A DNA stretch of 64,000 nt, from positions 54,299-118,298 of the forward strand of contig JBNKHG010000030.1 of NCBI GenBank assembly GCA_050290225.1. Reading direction: 5' to 3'. The first letter of the stretch is position 1. The number at the start of each line of letters is the position of its first letter. Source of the DNA: JBNKHG01 sp050290225. Its GTDB lineage: Bacteria > Pseudomonadota > Gammaproteobacteria > Pseudomonadales > Cellvibrionaceae. The position numbers and the translations under genes were made by a program. The notes beneath the pieces were generated by a model. The model saw nothing but the letters and a program-made list of their open reading frames with translations, was not told the origin of the DNA and ran no database searches. Shown one piece after another: positions 16,120 through 25,065 of the stretch.

Positions 16120-18923
16120 ATGAAGGATTCGTTTTCGATGAATAAAAATGCTGTAAAAGTTGCCAATCAGATCTCGGCCCGTCTCTCGCTGCGTGATCCG
16201 CAGCGAGACTCGTTGAACATTCTGGCGGATATTCTGAATCAGATGGAGCTTTCTAAAGATCCTGATCTAAACCGATGGTTGGAGGTGGTGCAAGGCCAGT
16301 ACCCTACGGTAAAACAGTTCGAGCGGGACTTCCCATCTCTTTGTTTCGCGCTGGCCACCGGGGTGGGCAAGACCCGCTTGATGGGGGCCATGATCGCCTG
16401 GCTATACCTTACCGGCAGAAGCCGCCACTTTTTTGTGTTGGCTCCCAACCTTACGATTTACGAGAAGTTGAAAGCAGACTTTACCCTGGGTACCCCAAAA
16501 TACGTGTTCGCGGGTATTCCGGAAATCGCTCAAACGCCGCCTGTGGTGATCACCGGCGAGGACTACGAGGATGGTCGAGGGGTTCGTCTGGACTATGCGG
16601 TGCCTCAGACCCTGACCGGAGACTTGCTGGCCTATGAAACCGCGCCCCATATAAATGTGTTCAATATCTCCAAGATCAACGCGAAGGAAAACAAGAAAGG
16701 TGCCGCCAAATCCAATGTTGCCAAGGTTCGGCGGCTCCAGGAATGTATCGGTGAATCTTACTTCGATTATCTGGCGGATTTGCCGGACCTGGTGGTGTTT
16801 ATGGATGAAGCCCACCGCTATTATGCCAGCGCCGGCGCCAAGGCCATCAATGACCTTAAGCCGGTATTTGGTGTGGAGCTAACAGCTACGCCAAAAACCA
16901 CCGGTGCAAGACCGAGGGACTTTAACAACATTGTCTTCCATTATCCTCTGGCCAGTGCTCTTAACTATGGCTATGTAAAGATTCCCGCTGTAGCAACCCG
17001 CCGGGATTTTCGTGTGGCCGATTACAGTCAGGTGCAACTGGAACAAATCAAACTGGAAGACGGCATTCACCATCACGAGTACGTAAAGGCCGAACTGGAT
17101 ATTTACGCTCGCAACACAGGCGGCAAACCAGTTAAACCCTTTATGCTGGTGGTGGCGCAGGACACCCAACATGCCAGCCAACTCAAAGAAACTGTCGAGG
17201 CCCTATTTGACGGGCGTTACAAGGGCAAAGTCATCGAGGTCCACTCCAATCAAAGTGGTGAGGAATCAGACGAAGCCATGCAGCGCTTGCTGGCTGTAGA
17301 GCACGACAAAGACACGGAAATCGTTATCCATGTGAATAAGCTGAAGGAAGGTTGGGATGTCACCAACCTCTATACCATCGTGCCCCTGCGCGCATCGGCT
17401 TCGGAAATTCTAACGGAACAAACCATTGGCCGGGGGCTGCGGCTTCCCTACGGTAAGCGCACCGGCGTTGAATCTGTTGATCGGCTGACCATCATCGCCC
17501 ATGATCGCTACCAGGATATTATCGACCGGGCGAACGATGAAGAATCGATTATTCGCAAAACTGTGTATATCGGGGATGACGAAACCGCCGATATTCCCGA
17601 GCGACGACCACAGGTCATCACAACACCGTCCATCGCTGAGATTGCTGTCACCGGCAGGCCTGCAACCAACAACGATCAGGAAATCAGAGAGGAGCACCCT
17701 GGCTATCATGTGCCTCAATTGGATGCGCGTCGTGCCAAGGTGGCTGAGATTACCTTTAAGGTCATTGAAGAAGAGTCCACTCGCCTAACCTCCTCAAAAG
17801 ATCTGGGCAATGAAGCCGTAAAAAGCAAAGTGCTGGAGCGGGTACAACGTGTGGTTAGGCAATCTATTCCGCAGCAGGCCTCTCTGGAAGGTATGGAGGA
17901 CGAATCCGAACTCACCGATGACTCAGTGGCAGAGATCGTTAATAACGTTACGGATAAGCTGGTTGCGTTAACCATTGACATTCCACAGATCACGGTATTG
18001 CCTACCCGTGAAGTTAACTATGGGTTTGAAAATTTTGAATTGACCGGGTAAGATAAAATTAACTTTCAGCCCATTGCGCAGGAAATCCTGTTGCGCCACC
18101 TGGAAGATAATAAGACCAATCGCATTCAATGGGAAAATCAGGAAGCCAAAGAAAAGCGACTGGAAGATTATATTGTTCGCAGCCTGATGGAGATTGATGC
18201 CATTGATTATGATGAGCATGCCGATCTTCTCTATCAGTTGGCGTTTCAGGTCGTCGTTCGGATCAAAATTACCTGAATAAGGATCGGGACAAAGTGGAGA
18301 ATGTCCTGATCTATTGGCAAAAGCAGATTCGAGACTTTATCTGGGCTCAGATGCAGCAGCATGAATGGCGTACGCCGACCGATTATGTAGGAAAAGTCAC
18401 TCAGGGTTTTGAAGTGCTTCGCCCCGCCACCTTCAATTTGGCGGCGGGCGAGAAACCGCGAGACTATCGCGCACCTGTCGAGAACAAGCAGCGGGTTAAG
18501 CAAATGCTATTTACCGGCTTTAACCGTTGTTGTTATCCCTTCCAGAAATTTGATTCGGTTGAGGGGGAGTTAAGGCTGGCGCAGATTCTGGAATCCGATG
18601 ACAGTGTTATCAAGTGGATGAAGCCTGCCTCCGGCCAGTTCCGTATTGAGTATATCAATGGCAAGAACTATGAGCCGGATTTTGTAGTGGAAACCACCGA
18701 GGCCTACTTGATGATGGAACCGAAGCGATCAACCCAAATGGAGCAGGGTGAAGTGGAGCAAAAAGCGAAAGCAGCGGCCAGGTGGTGTCGGTTTGCTAAT
18801 GAGCATGCGGCGAAATGTGGTGGCAAGCCCTGGGCGTACCTGTTAATACCTCACGATGCCATCGAACTGAGCCGGAGTGTTGCCGCACTGAAAGCGGAAT
18901 TTCAGTGGCGTGAGGAAGGATAA
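16120..18923 (+). pseudogene. res: Type III restriction enzyme Res subunit, broken by a stop codon and a frameshift
   Basis: The first 643 codons hold the superfamily-2 helicase/translocase: Walker A ALATGVGKTR, DEAH box VFMDEAHRYY, LTATPK, and motif VI QTIGRGLRLPYG near residue 433. The frame stops at TAA 18049-18051, but the same frame resumes directly (DKINFQPIAQEILLRHL) to 18276. Between about 18240 and 18270 the homology shifts from frame 1 to frame 3 and continues to 18923 (YLNKDRDKVENVLIYW onward). That last part carries the PD-(D/E)xK endonuclease motif, PDFVVE with MMEPK. Nuclease and motor are thus disconnected. With mod truncated, the whole system looks dead. Sequencing error is possible for either lesion but less so for both. 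Confidence 0.88.
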
Positions 18924-18970
18924 TTCAAACGGCAGATATGCTGCGGCATATCCGAAAGGATGCGGAATGA

Positions 18971-19858
18971 ATGAGTGAGCTGCTGATTCCGTTTGGAGTT
19001 CACAAGGTCACCGGAGAGATTGTCGAACCCGAGGATGCGCCGAAAGGGCGCGCCTGCAACTGTTTGTGTCCAGGTTGTAAAGCGCCCTTATTGTCTCGTC
19101 ACCCGAAAGAAAAGCGCTATCACTTCGCCCACGACTCGCGTCATAAAGACGCGAAGCCTGAAGAGGAGTGTCCGTTTAACTCTGCGCTAGCTGTTGCCAT
19201 GATGGTGCGCGAAGTTGCAGCTCAAGCGGTTGGTAGGATTCTCGAAACGCCGCCCTTAGAAGTGATGGAGCACTATCCCTGTTGCGGGGACTATGATTTT
19301 CTACAGATCAGCCGAGGGGCGAGCAACGTCATTGATAGTGCTCAAGCGAGTACGAAAGCGTTGGGTCATCATGTGGATTTGCTGCTTGAGGTGGGTGGTT
19401 ATCCGATCCTTGTGGATTTAGTGTACAAAGGTAAGCCGCCTATCATAATTGACGAAAATAGCCTTCAGGAGAAAAAGGCTGCACTTTTGGAATTGGATTG
19501 TGACAGCTTTTCAGTATCGGCGCTGAAAAGTGATCGTAATCTTCGTTTTTCTGATGCGGTTTTGGCATTCCTTTTAAAAGCAGGCGAAAGAGCTTGGCGC
19601 TTCCATCCGAAAACTGTGTCAGTTCTACAAAAAGCGAAGCGAGATCACCGTTGTGCCAGGCCGGAGTCGAGTAGATACGTCGCTCAGCGGAATAGCCATC
19701 GCCCCGATTCACCCATCGAACAGAAACCGCAAGTGGTCAAGAGAGACCCGGTACGCTATCAATGTATTATGTGTCACGTTGAGTGGATGCATGATTTTAG
19801 TCATGGTTTACGTTGCCCCAAGTGCCAAAGCCATCTTTTTGCCAGAGAAATCAGCTAA
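18971..19858 (+). CDS. CoiA-like protein with nuclease-fold core and zinc fingers
   Basis: 295 residues. An N-terminal zinc-finger-like segment, CNCLCPGCKAPLLSRH with FAHDSRH (residues 28-58), resembles the CoiA family, whose members carry a predicted PD-(D/E)xK nuclease core. The core candidate here is HHVDLLLEVGGYPILVDLVYK (about 137-157), where the aspartates and the lysine could be catalytic. A second, four-cysteine ribbon, CIMC with CPKC, lies near residues 265-287. CoiA is needed for DNA processing in competence; in mobile islands such proteins have unknown roles. It begins 47 nt after the res remnant. Activity is inference. Confidence 0.65.
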   Translation: MSELLIPFGVHKVTGEIVEPEDAPKGRACNCLCPGCKAPLLSRHPKEKRYHFAHDSRHKDAKPEEECPFNSALAVAMMVREVAAQAVGRILETPPLEVMEHYPCCGDYDFLQISRGASNVIDSAQASTKALGHHVDLLLEVGGYPILVDLVYKGKPPIIIDENSLQEKKAALLELDCDSFSVSALKSDRNLRFSDAVLAFLLKAGERAWRFHPKTVSVLQKAKRDHRCARPESSRYVAQRNSHRPDSPIEQKPQVVKRDPVRYQCIMCHVEWMHDFSHGLRCPKCQSHLFAREIS

Positions 19859-19927
19859 CCGGTCTGACAGCCTGATTTCTAAGTTTCTCTATTTTTATCA
19901 TAATTACTGCCCAATCCGAGCATAAAG

Positions 19928-19956
19928 CCCCTTTATGGTGGTTTCTATAGAAGGGG
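19928..19956 (+). terminator. Weak terminator-like hairpin after the CoiA-like gene
   Basis: CCCCTT (19928-19933) pairs with AAGGGG (19951-19956) across a 17-nt loop, followed by ATTT. The stem is short and the T-run poor, so this is a tentative call. The surrounding 19859-20021 stretch shows no gene. Confidence 0.35.
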
Positions 19957-20021
19957 ATTTCGCTGCTTCTGTGTGAGCATGATTTCTACCGATAACGCAT
20001 CGTATGGATATAGGAGAAATC

Positions 20022-20225
20022 ATGAAGTGGATAACTATTGAACAGTTGGCTCAGGAGTTTGGTGTGTCAAAACGAACCCTGCAAAACCGCTTGAGTAATG
20101 GCAGCGCTATGCCACCGAGTTACAAAATCGGAAAACGGCGCATGTTTCGTCGCGACGAAGTGGATGCCTGGATTGCCAGCACTCGAGTGGAAACTTCCAT
20201 CAGAACACAAGGAGGCCGCCGATGA
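20022..20225 (+). CDS. AlpA/excisionase-type helix-turn-helix protein
   Basis: 67 residues from the ATG at 20022, chosen because TAGGAG stands just upstream; the ATG at 20004 would precede that ribosome binding site. The sequence WITIEQLAQEFGVSKRTLQNR followed by YKIGKRRMFRRDEVDAWI is the MerR-like winged helix of AlpA regulators and phage excisionases. Such proteins assist excision or activate the integrase of an integrated element. It overlaps the next gene by 4 nt (ATGA) and lies close to the integrase, which points to an integrative-element module. Confidence 0.8.
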   Translation: MKWITIEQLAQEFGVSKRTLQNRLSNGSAMPPSYKIGKRRMFRRDEVDAWIASTRVETSIRTQGGRR

Positions 20226-20737
20226 ATTTGCAGGATATCGAATCGGTAAAAGCATTGGCAGAGGGTGAGCCAGAAGGACGTGCGCATCTTGAGCCATTTG
20301 CGGTGCGCAGAGCCTCGATTGAGACCTTACGCACAGCAATCGCGCTTCTGGAGCTGGCTCACTTACAGGCATATCTTGAAGGTAAAATACACTGCGATAG
20401 TTATCACGAGGGCAAGCGGTCGTTCAAAGATCTGGGGGAGTCTTACGGATATATCAACTCGTTTGTTCGGCAGGATGGCGGTAGTAATACCTTTAGGTTT
20501 GCCTATCGGCGTCCCACGGGGGCAGGGCATGTCATCAAGGAAAATATACGGCCCACCCAAAAAGGTTATACCGAAAGCTGCTTTAAGCGAGCCGCCCATG
20601 ACTATGAAAAGGAACTGGCATTGATGACGGAAGAGCATTATGCCAGGCTTCGCCAAAGCAGCAGAATTGTGCGCAGTGCCATCCGCAAGTTAAAAGGTCA
20701 CCCCGTTTTGGAATATATTGACTGGCAGGCCGAATAG
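20222..20737 (+). CDS. Unrecognised protein of the integrase module
   Basis: 171 residues, not recognised. It is soluble and basic, with no signal or membrane segment. Long helical stretches are likely at residues 25-60 (ASIETLRTAIALLELAHLQAYLEGK) and 118-155. It contains the motif YGYINSFVRQDGGSNTFRF. It is translationally coupled to the AlpA-like gene (ATGA overlap) and convergent with the integrase, whose stop is 12 nt away. The context suggests a role in maintenance or regulation of the element; no catalytic motif was seen. Confidence 0.6.
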   Translation: MNLQDIESVKALAEGEPEGRAHLEPFAVRRASIETLRTAIALLELAHLQAYLEGKIHCDSYHEGKRSFKDLGESYGYINSFVRQDGGSNTFRFAYRRPTGAGHVIKENIRPTQKGYTESCFKRAAHDYEKELALMTEEHYARLRQSSRIVRSAIRKLKGHPVLEYIDWQAE

Positions 20738-20749
20738 GCCTGCCTAATC

Positions 20750-21736
20750 TCAAATCAACCAAGCTTTTTTTTCCAGGTCTTCCGGACGCAGATGGGTATA
20801 GCGTTTGAGCATGCCAAGGTCTTTGTGACCGGTAATGCTGGACACCACCATTATATTTACCCCCTTTTCAAAGAAGCGGCTGGTGGCTTCGTGGCGAAGG
20901 TCATGTAACCGCAGGTTCTTTATTCCGGCGCGTTGTCGGCACCTGTCAAACGCCTGGGTAATGGAGTCGGCTCGTATCGGGAATACTTGACCTTTAATAT
21001 CGCGCGGCAACTGCCGTAGTATTTCAATGCTTTTGCTTGAAAGCGGAATCGTGCGGTCCTCACCATTTTTAGTATTTCGGGCGATGGCAGTACATTTTTT
21101 GAGGTCGACATCTTTCCGTTGCAGGCGAGCGATTTCCCCGCGTCGCATTCCGGTTTCCAGCGCGAATATCACTATATAAGGAAGGTAGCCGCCGTAATCC
21201 CGAACGGCTTCCAGAAATTTCTGTTCTTCGCCGTGGGAGAGGCGACGCTCGCGCCCCTTGGCTTTGGGTGGCATCCGCACATTTTTCATGGGGTTCCCTT
21301 TTGGGAGGTGGATTTCGCAATCCTTGATGGCAAATTCCAACACCCGGTTGAGTACGCCAAGTTCCTTGCGCACGGTTTCTTCCTTGCGAGTTTTCAAGCG
21401 TTCATCCCGGTAGTCTTTAATTTGGGAAGAAGTTAGCGCCGCCAGGGTAAAGTGACCGAACTGTTGATCAAGCAGTTTGATGCGACACTTTATATCGGCG
21501 TAGGATTTTTTGGTCGGTGCAATTTCTTCTTCGTAACGTTTCAAGATTTCGCCGACGGTTGTGCTCTCCGCCTCGGTGGTAGAGATGAAAATGCCTTTCT
21601 CCATCTCGACCTCAACCTGCCGAGCCCAACGCTCGGCACTGGTTTTTCGGGTGAAGTTCTTGGAGATGGTGCGGTAACCCTTTTTGCGAATCTGTGCCCG
21701 GTAGGTACCCTCCGGTGTCTTTGTTATGGATGCCAT
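20750..21736 (-). CDS. Tyrosine-type site-specific integrase
   Basis: 328 residues from MASITKTPEG; nine further upstream codons are open but unlike the family. The N-terminal arm-binding and SAM-like core-binding domains take residues 1-150. The catalytic domain shows the active residues: Arg in ALETGMRRGEIARL, His-x2-Arg in LRLHDLRHEATS, His in SSITGHKDLGML and Tyr in KRYTHL. It integrates or excises a mobile element. An IS21-family element begins about 40 bp upstream of its start and probably separates it from its promoter. No tRNA or obvious att duplication was found next to it. Confidence 0.92.
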   Translation of the reverse strand: MASITKTPEGTYRAQIRKKGYRTISKNFTRKTSAERWARQVEVEMEKGIFISTTEAESTTVGEILKRYEEEIAPTKKSYADIKCRIKLLDQQFGHFTLAALTSSQIKDYRDERLKTRKEETVRKELGVLNRVLEFAIKDCEIHLPKGNPMKNVRMPPKAKGRERRLSHGEEQKFLEAVRDYGGYLPYIVIFALETGMRRGEIARLQRKDVDLKKCTAIARNTKNGEDRTIPLSSKSIEILRQLPRDIKGQVFPIRADSITQAFDRCRQRAGIKNLRLHDLRHEATSRFFEKGVNIMVVSSITGHKDLGMLKRYTHLRPEDLEKKAWLI

Positions 21737-21778
21737 GCTGGTCGTCCTTCTGTTGCCAATCAAGTGAGTGAATTGCGT

Positions 21779-21866
21779 ATTCCAAAGAATCCGGCCACTC
21801 AGTCCAGATTATCCGGCCACCTAATCCAAAGTTATCCGGCCGGCGAGTCCAAAATAATCCGGCCAC
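21779..21866. repeat. Terminal repeat array, istB side, four copies
   Basis: Four copies of a motif of the form TCCAAAGAATCCGGCCAC, at 21779-21798, 21802-21820, 21824-21842 and 21847-21866. The outermost one is an exact inverse of the innermost repeat on the other side (24306-24326). Such repeats bind the transposase. Confidence 0.88.
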
Positions 21867-21892
21867 CCCTACCAGGGTGACCGGCATGGCGT

Positions 21893-22654
21893 TTACAGTG
21901 TCTCTGATTCGTCTTCTTTGCGCAACGGAGACAGCTTCTTCCGCATAGATTCTCCGTGCAGATTCAGCTGGTAACTGCTGTGTACCAATCGATCCAAGAT
22001 AGCGTCGGCCAGTGTCGGATCACCGATATAGTCGTGCCACTGTTCGATCGGCAACTGACTGGTAACCAAGGTGCTTTTTCTGTTGAAGCGATCCTCCAGC
22101 ACTTCCAGTAAATCACGGCGATTTTGTGCCGTCAGTGGGGTTACGCCAAAGTCGTCGATGACAATCAGATCAATCTTCTGTAACGATGTCATCAGCTTGG
22201 TGTAACTGCCGTCGCCGTGCCCCACTGCCAAGGCTTCGAGCAACTGCGACAGGCGGTAGTACTTAACGGTATACCCCTCCAGACAGGCCTTATGGCCCAA
22301 CGCACACGCCAGATAGCTTTTACCGATGCCGGTCGGGCCCGTGATGAGGCAGTTGAGGTGTTTCTGTATCCACTGGCATTCCCCCAACTTAAGGATGACT
22401 GTGCGATCCAAGCCCCTGGTGGTACGTAGATCAATGTCTTCCAAGCAGGCATTGTGGCGCATCGTGGCTTTGCGCAACCGCTGAGCCAGCCGCCGATTCT
22501 CTCGGTCGGTCAACTCCCGATCGAGCAATAGCCCCAGGCGCTGCTCGAAGTCCATGGACTCCAAGTTGTTGAGCATTTGTTGGTCGGTGAGCGCCTTGGC
22601 AACACTGTGCAAGCGGAGTTGGGTCAGTTTTTCCAAAGTCGGATGGTTTAGCAT
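21893..22654 (-). CDS. istB: IS21-family helper ATPase IstB
   Basis: 253 residues. This AAA+ ATPase, related to DnaC, assists IstA in target choice. Walker A is ITGPTGIGKSYLA near residue 105, Walker B LIVIDDFGVTPL near 163, and the sensor segment TLVTSQLP follows. The stop is close to the terminal repeats and its start is 26 nt after the istA stop, the usual istAB order. Confidence 0.95.
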   Translation of the reverse strand: MLNHPTLEKLTQLRLHSVAKALTDQQMLNNLESMDFEQRLGLLLDRELTDRENRRLAQRLRKATMRHNACLEDIDLRTTRGLDRTVILKLGECQWIQKHLNCLITGPTGIGKSYLACALGHKACLEGYTVKYYRLSQLLEALAVGHGDGSYTKLMTSLQKIDLIVIDDFGVTPLTAQNRRDLLEVLEDRFNRKSTLVTSQLPIEQWHDYIGDPTLADAILDRLVHSSYQLNLHGESMRKKLSPLRKEDESETL

Positions 22655-22680
22655 AACGGTTTCTCTCGTTGGTATTCAGA

Positions 22681-24207
22681 TTAAGATTGACGGCCGTAAT
22701 AATCGGCACCGCGTACATTGCGGTGTTCACTGGGCGCAGGTGATTCAGCGTGCTCGGGTAACGGCTGCTGATCGAGCCCGTGTTTAAGGATGGATTCGAG
22801 GCTGCGGTAGGTATGGCTTCCTAACGCCAACGCCCGGCAACAGGCCGCTTCCAGGCGCTGTGGGCCGTAATCCTTACCCAGGCGCATGATGCCGAAGCAA
22901 CTGTTATAGGCCTGTTGCGGGTGCGGCCGCCCTTCCAGCACCGCCCGGATCAGCTTGTAGGTGTTGACCCCCGTATCTGCCGCCCAGCGCAGGAAGCGCT
23001 CCGGGGTCCAGTCACCGTAGTGGCGATGCTGGGGCGGCAAGTGCTCTTTGAGCGTGGTGTACTGGTAGGGCTGTCGGCTCCGCACATGGCTTGCGACCCG
23101 CTGGCCTTTGTGGAAGACTTCCACAGTGTGCTCTGTGAGTCGGACATCGAGTTGGCGCTTGATTAACGCATAGGGTACCGAGTAGTAATGGCGCTTCACC
23201 TCAATGTGGCAGTTGGGGTGAACTCGCGCTTTCAGCCACTGGGCAAACTCATAGGGTCGAGTAGGTAATGGTTTCAGTGCCGGCTTATCCAGTGAGGCGA
23301 ACAGCGACGCCCGACTGCCGGGTATTTTCTTGAACGGTCTCTGGTTTAATCGCTCCAGCAATGCCGTAATGTCGGCATTCAACTCATGCAAGCTAAAGTA
23401 CTGGCGATTGCGCAAGCGTGCCAAAATCCAGCGCTCCACCAGGAGTACACCCAGCTCCGCTTTGGCTTTATCACGGGGTTTTCGTACCCGCGCAGGAATG
23501 ACACAGACACTGTAATAGGCTGCCCAGTCCTGATAGGTCTCATTGAGCAGGGGCTCGTACCGGTGCGGCTGAGTAACCGCTGAGCGCAGGTTGTCGGGCA
23601 CCACCACTTCGACACAGCCCCCGATAAAACGGAAGGCCCTCACATGGGAGCCGATCCAGTCCTGTAGGGATTGGGAGGCGGTGGCCTCAGCAAAGGTATA
23701 ACCGCTCGCTCCCAGCACCGCCACAAAGATTTGTGCCTGAGTGATCTCGCCGGTCAGCCGGTTGATGACCGGTATCGTATGCCCGGCGTAATCGACAAAG
23801 AGCTTTTCACCGGCCCGGTGCTCTTGGCGCATCACCACATCGCACCGCCCAAGCCACTGTCGGTAGAGACCACAGAAGTGACTGTACTGATAACCTTCCG
23901 GGTAGTTGGTCTTGTACTCGTCCCACAGCAGGAACATCGTCACGTGTGGCCGCTTCAGCTCCAGGTGGATTTTTGACCAATCCGGCAGTGGACGCCCGCG
24001 GGGCTTGCGGTGTTCATTGCCAAACAGCTGTTGCTCCAAGGCGACATCGTCAATACCCTCAGGCAGTGGCCAGGTTAATCCCGCGCGTTTGGCGCGAGCG
24101 ATGTACTCCTGGACGGAGGATCGCGCAATACCGCTGTGCTCGGCGATTTTGCGTTGACTGAGCGATGTCGTGTAATGGAGACGCAGCACATCCTTAATAT
24201 TCCTCAT
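22681..24207 (-). CDS. istA: IS21-family transposase IstA
   Basis: 508 residues from MRNIKDVLRLHY; an alternative start 16 codons upstream is open. The N-terminal helix-turn-helix is LSQRKIAEHSGIARSSVQEY. The DDE catalytic residues are visible as Asp in KLFVDYAGHTIPV, Asp in VVPDNLRSAV and Glu in KAKAELGVLLVE. The C-terminal part has the Mu-type beta barrel. It transposes the element together with IstB. Confidence 0.95.
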   Translation of the reverse strand: MRNIKDVLRLHYTTSLSQRKIAEHSGIARSSVQEYIARAKRAGLTWPLPEGIDDVALEQQLFGNEHRKPRGRPLPDWSKIHLELKRPHVTMFLLWDEYKTNYPEGYQYSHFCGLYRQWLGRCDVVMRQEHRAGEKLFVDYAGHTIPVINRLTGEITQAQIFVAVLGASGYTFAEATASQSLQDWIGSHVRAFRFIGGCVEVVVPDNLRSAVTQPHRYEPLLNETYQDWAAYYSVCVIPARVRKPRDKAKAELGVLLVERWILARLRNRQYFSLHELNADITALLERLNQRPFKKIPGSRASLFASLDKPALKPLPTRPYEFAQWLKARVHPNCHIEVKRHYYSVPYALIKRQLDVRLTEHTVEVFHKGQRVASHVRSRQPYQYTTLKEHLPPQHRHYGDWTPERFLRWAADTGVNTYKLIRAVLEGRPHPQQAYNSCFGIMRLGKDYGPQRLEAACCRALALGSHTYRSLESILKHGLDQQPLPEHAESPAPSEHRNVRGADYYGRQS

Positions 24208-24305
24208 GATTAACCGTTTCCTCGTCAAGTAAAGGCTCCTTATCGTTGCTAACAATGAGGCGCCATTAAGGGTTAAACCATGCTGGAAAGCTACCTTGGT
24301 GGGAG

Positions 24306-24415
24306 GTGGCCGGATTCTTTGGAATAGTGGCCGGATTAAATTGGAATAGGTGGCCGCATTAATTTGGAGCGGTGGCCGGATAATTTTGGAATGGGTGGCC
24401 GAATTGCCTTGGAAT
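24306..24415. repeat. Terminal repeat array, istA side, five copies
   Basis: Five copies of a motif of the form GTGGCCGGATTAATTTGGAAT at 24306-24325, 24327-24347, 24350-24369, 24372-24392 and 24395-24415, inverted relative to the four on the istB side. The copy closest to istA matches the outermost opposite copy over 21 bases exactly; the others differ by several bases. Confidence 0.88.
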
Positions 24416-24420
24416 ATTCA

Positions 24421-24885
24421 CCAATACACCCCCAACAATGTGTCAGAGCAAGATGGACGAACTCAGAATGTGCGATTTCGAAGCTCGGCTGACTTCGTAA
24501 ATCAGGCGGCTATCTTTTATCGGAGAATCTCATAGGGTGTTTTGCTTTTCAAGCCACATTGCAGATCTTTGTCGGGTGTCGCTGGCTCGATTCTATTGAT
24601 AAAACGGTATCCACACTCGATGTTGGGCAACGGACTCAAAGATGACGCGCCGGCCGAGCGGTACTGAGGTGGTCAGTCCAGGTAGAGTTGCTTCGCGACT
24701 GCGAAGAAATCTCGGTAGAGGGGGCCGGGTTCGGGTGATTGATGGTCCCGTTGCGACTTAATCCGGCTCCGAGTATCAGCGTTATGTGCATCTCACCCTC
24801 CACCTCCTGAGTTATAAGAATGTGTCCACTAAAGCGGGTGAACTACAGCCTCCGGTCGTATATATGTGTTATATTTTTTTATGGG
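24421..24885 (+). other. Gene-free stretch between IS21 and the transposase remnant
   Basis: No supported gene. Short frames here lack coding character. It is probably island junk between mobile-element fragments; nothing further was recognised. Confidence 0.5.
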
Positions 24886-25011
24886 GTAAGTGAAACGGTA
24901 ATCCAGAATGCCAGTAAGAAGTGGACGATGCCGATACAAAACTGGGGGCTCACCCTGTCACAGCTCGCCATCTTTTTTGAAGACCGGCTTGATGACGTCA
25001 TCGAATTATGA
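24886..25011 (+). pseudogene. C-terminal remnant of an IS256-family transposase
   Basis: Roughly the last 40 residues survive. The string SKKWTMPIQNWGLTLSQLAI followed by FFEDRL is the conserved C-terminal end of IS256/mutator transposases. The upstream part of the open frame from 24820 does not look related, and the DDE domain is gone. The stop at 25011 is probably the native one. It faces the end of the ROK gene on the other strand. Confidence 0.7.
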
Positions 25012-25065
25012 TGTTATGCCGAGACAGCTAAATCTGGCCTGACACAGAATTTCTTACACTCCCAG

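Larger units (their letters stand above)
21779..24415 (-). mobile_element. IS21-family insertion sequence
   Basis: A two-gene element, istA then istB, read on the minus strand and bounded on each side by arrays of about 20-bp repeats in opposite orientation, as is typical of IS21 relatives. The limits given are the outermost repeats; the precise ends are uncertain and no convincing target duplication was found. Both genes are open full length, so the element may be active. Confidence 0.9.

Noticed and set aside
18049..18270. Treating the res pieces as separate functional genes
   Set aside because: The pieces join into one continuous homology across the stop and the frameshift, and the second and third pieces lack proper start sites.
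21779..24415. Regularly spaced 20-bp repeats as a CRISPR array
   Set aside because: Spacers are only 1-5 bp and the repeats flank istAB in opposite orientations, as IS21-type transposase-binding sites.
13596..25065. Island ends defined by direct repeats or a tRNA gene
   Set aside because: No tRNA and no convincing direct repeat were found by eye on both sides; the limits remain approximate.
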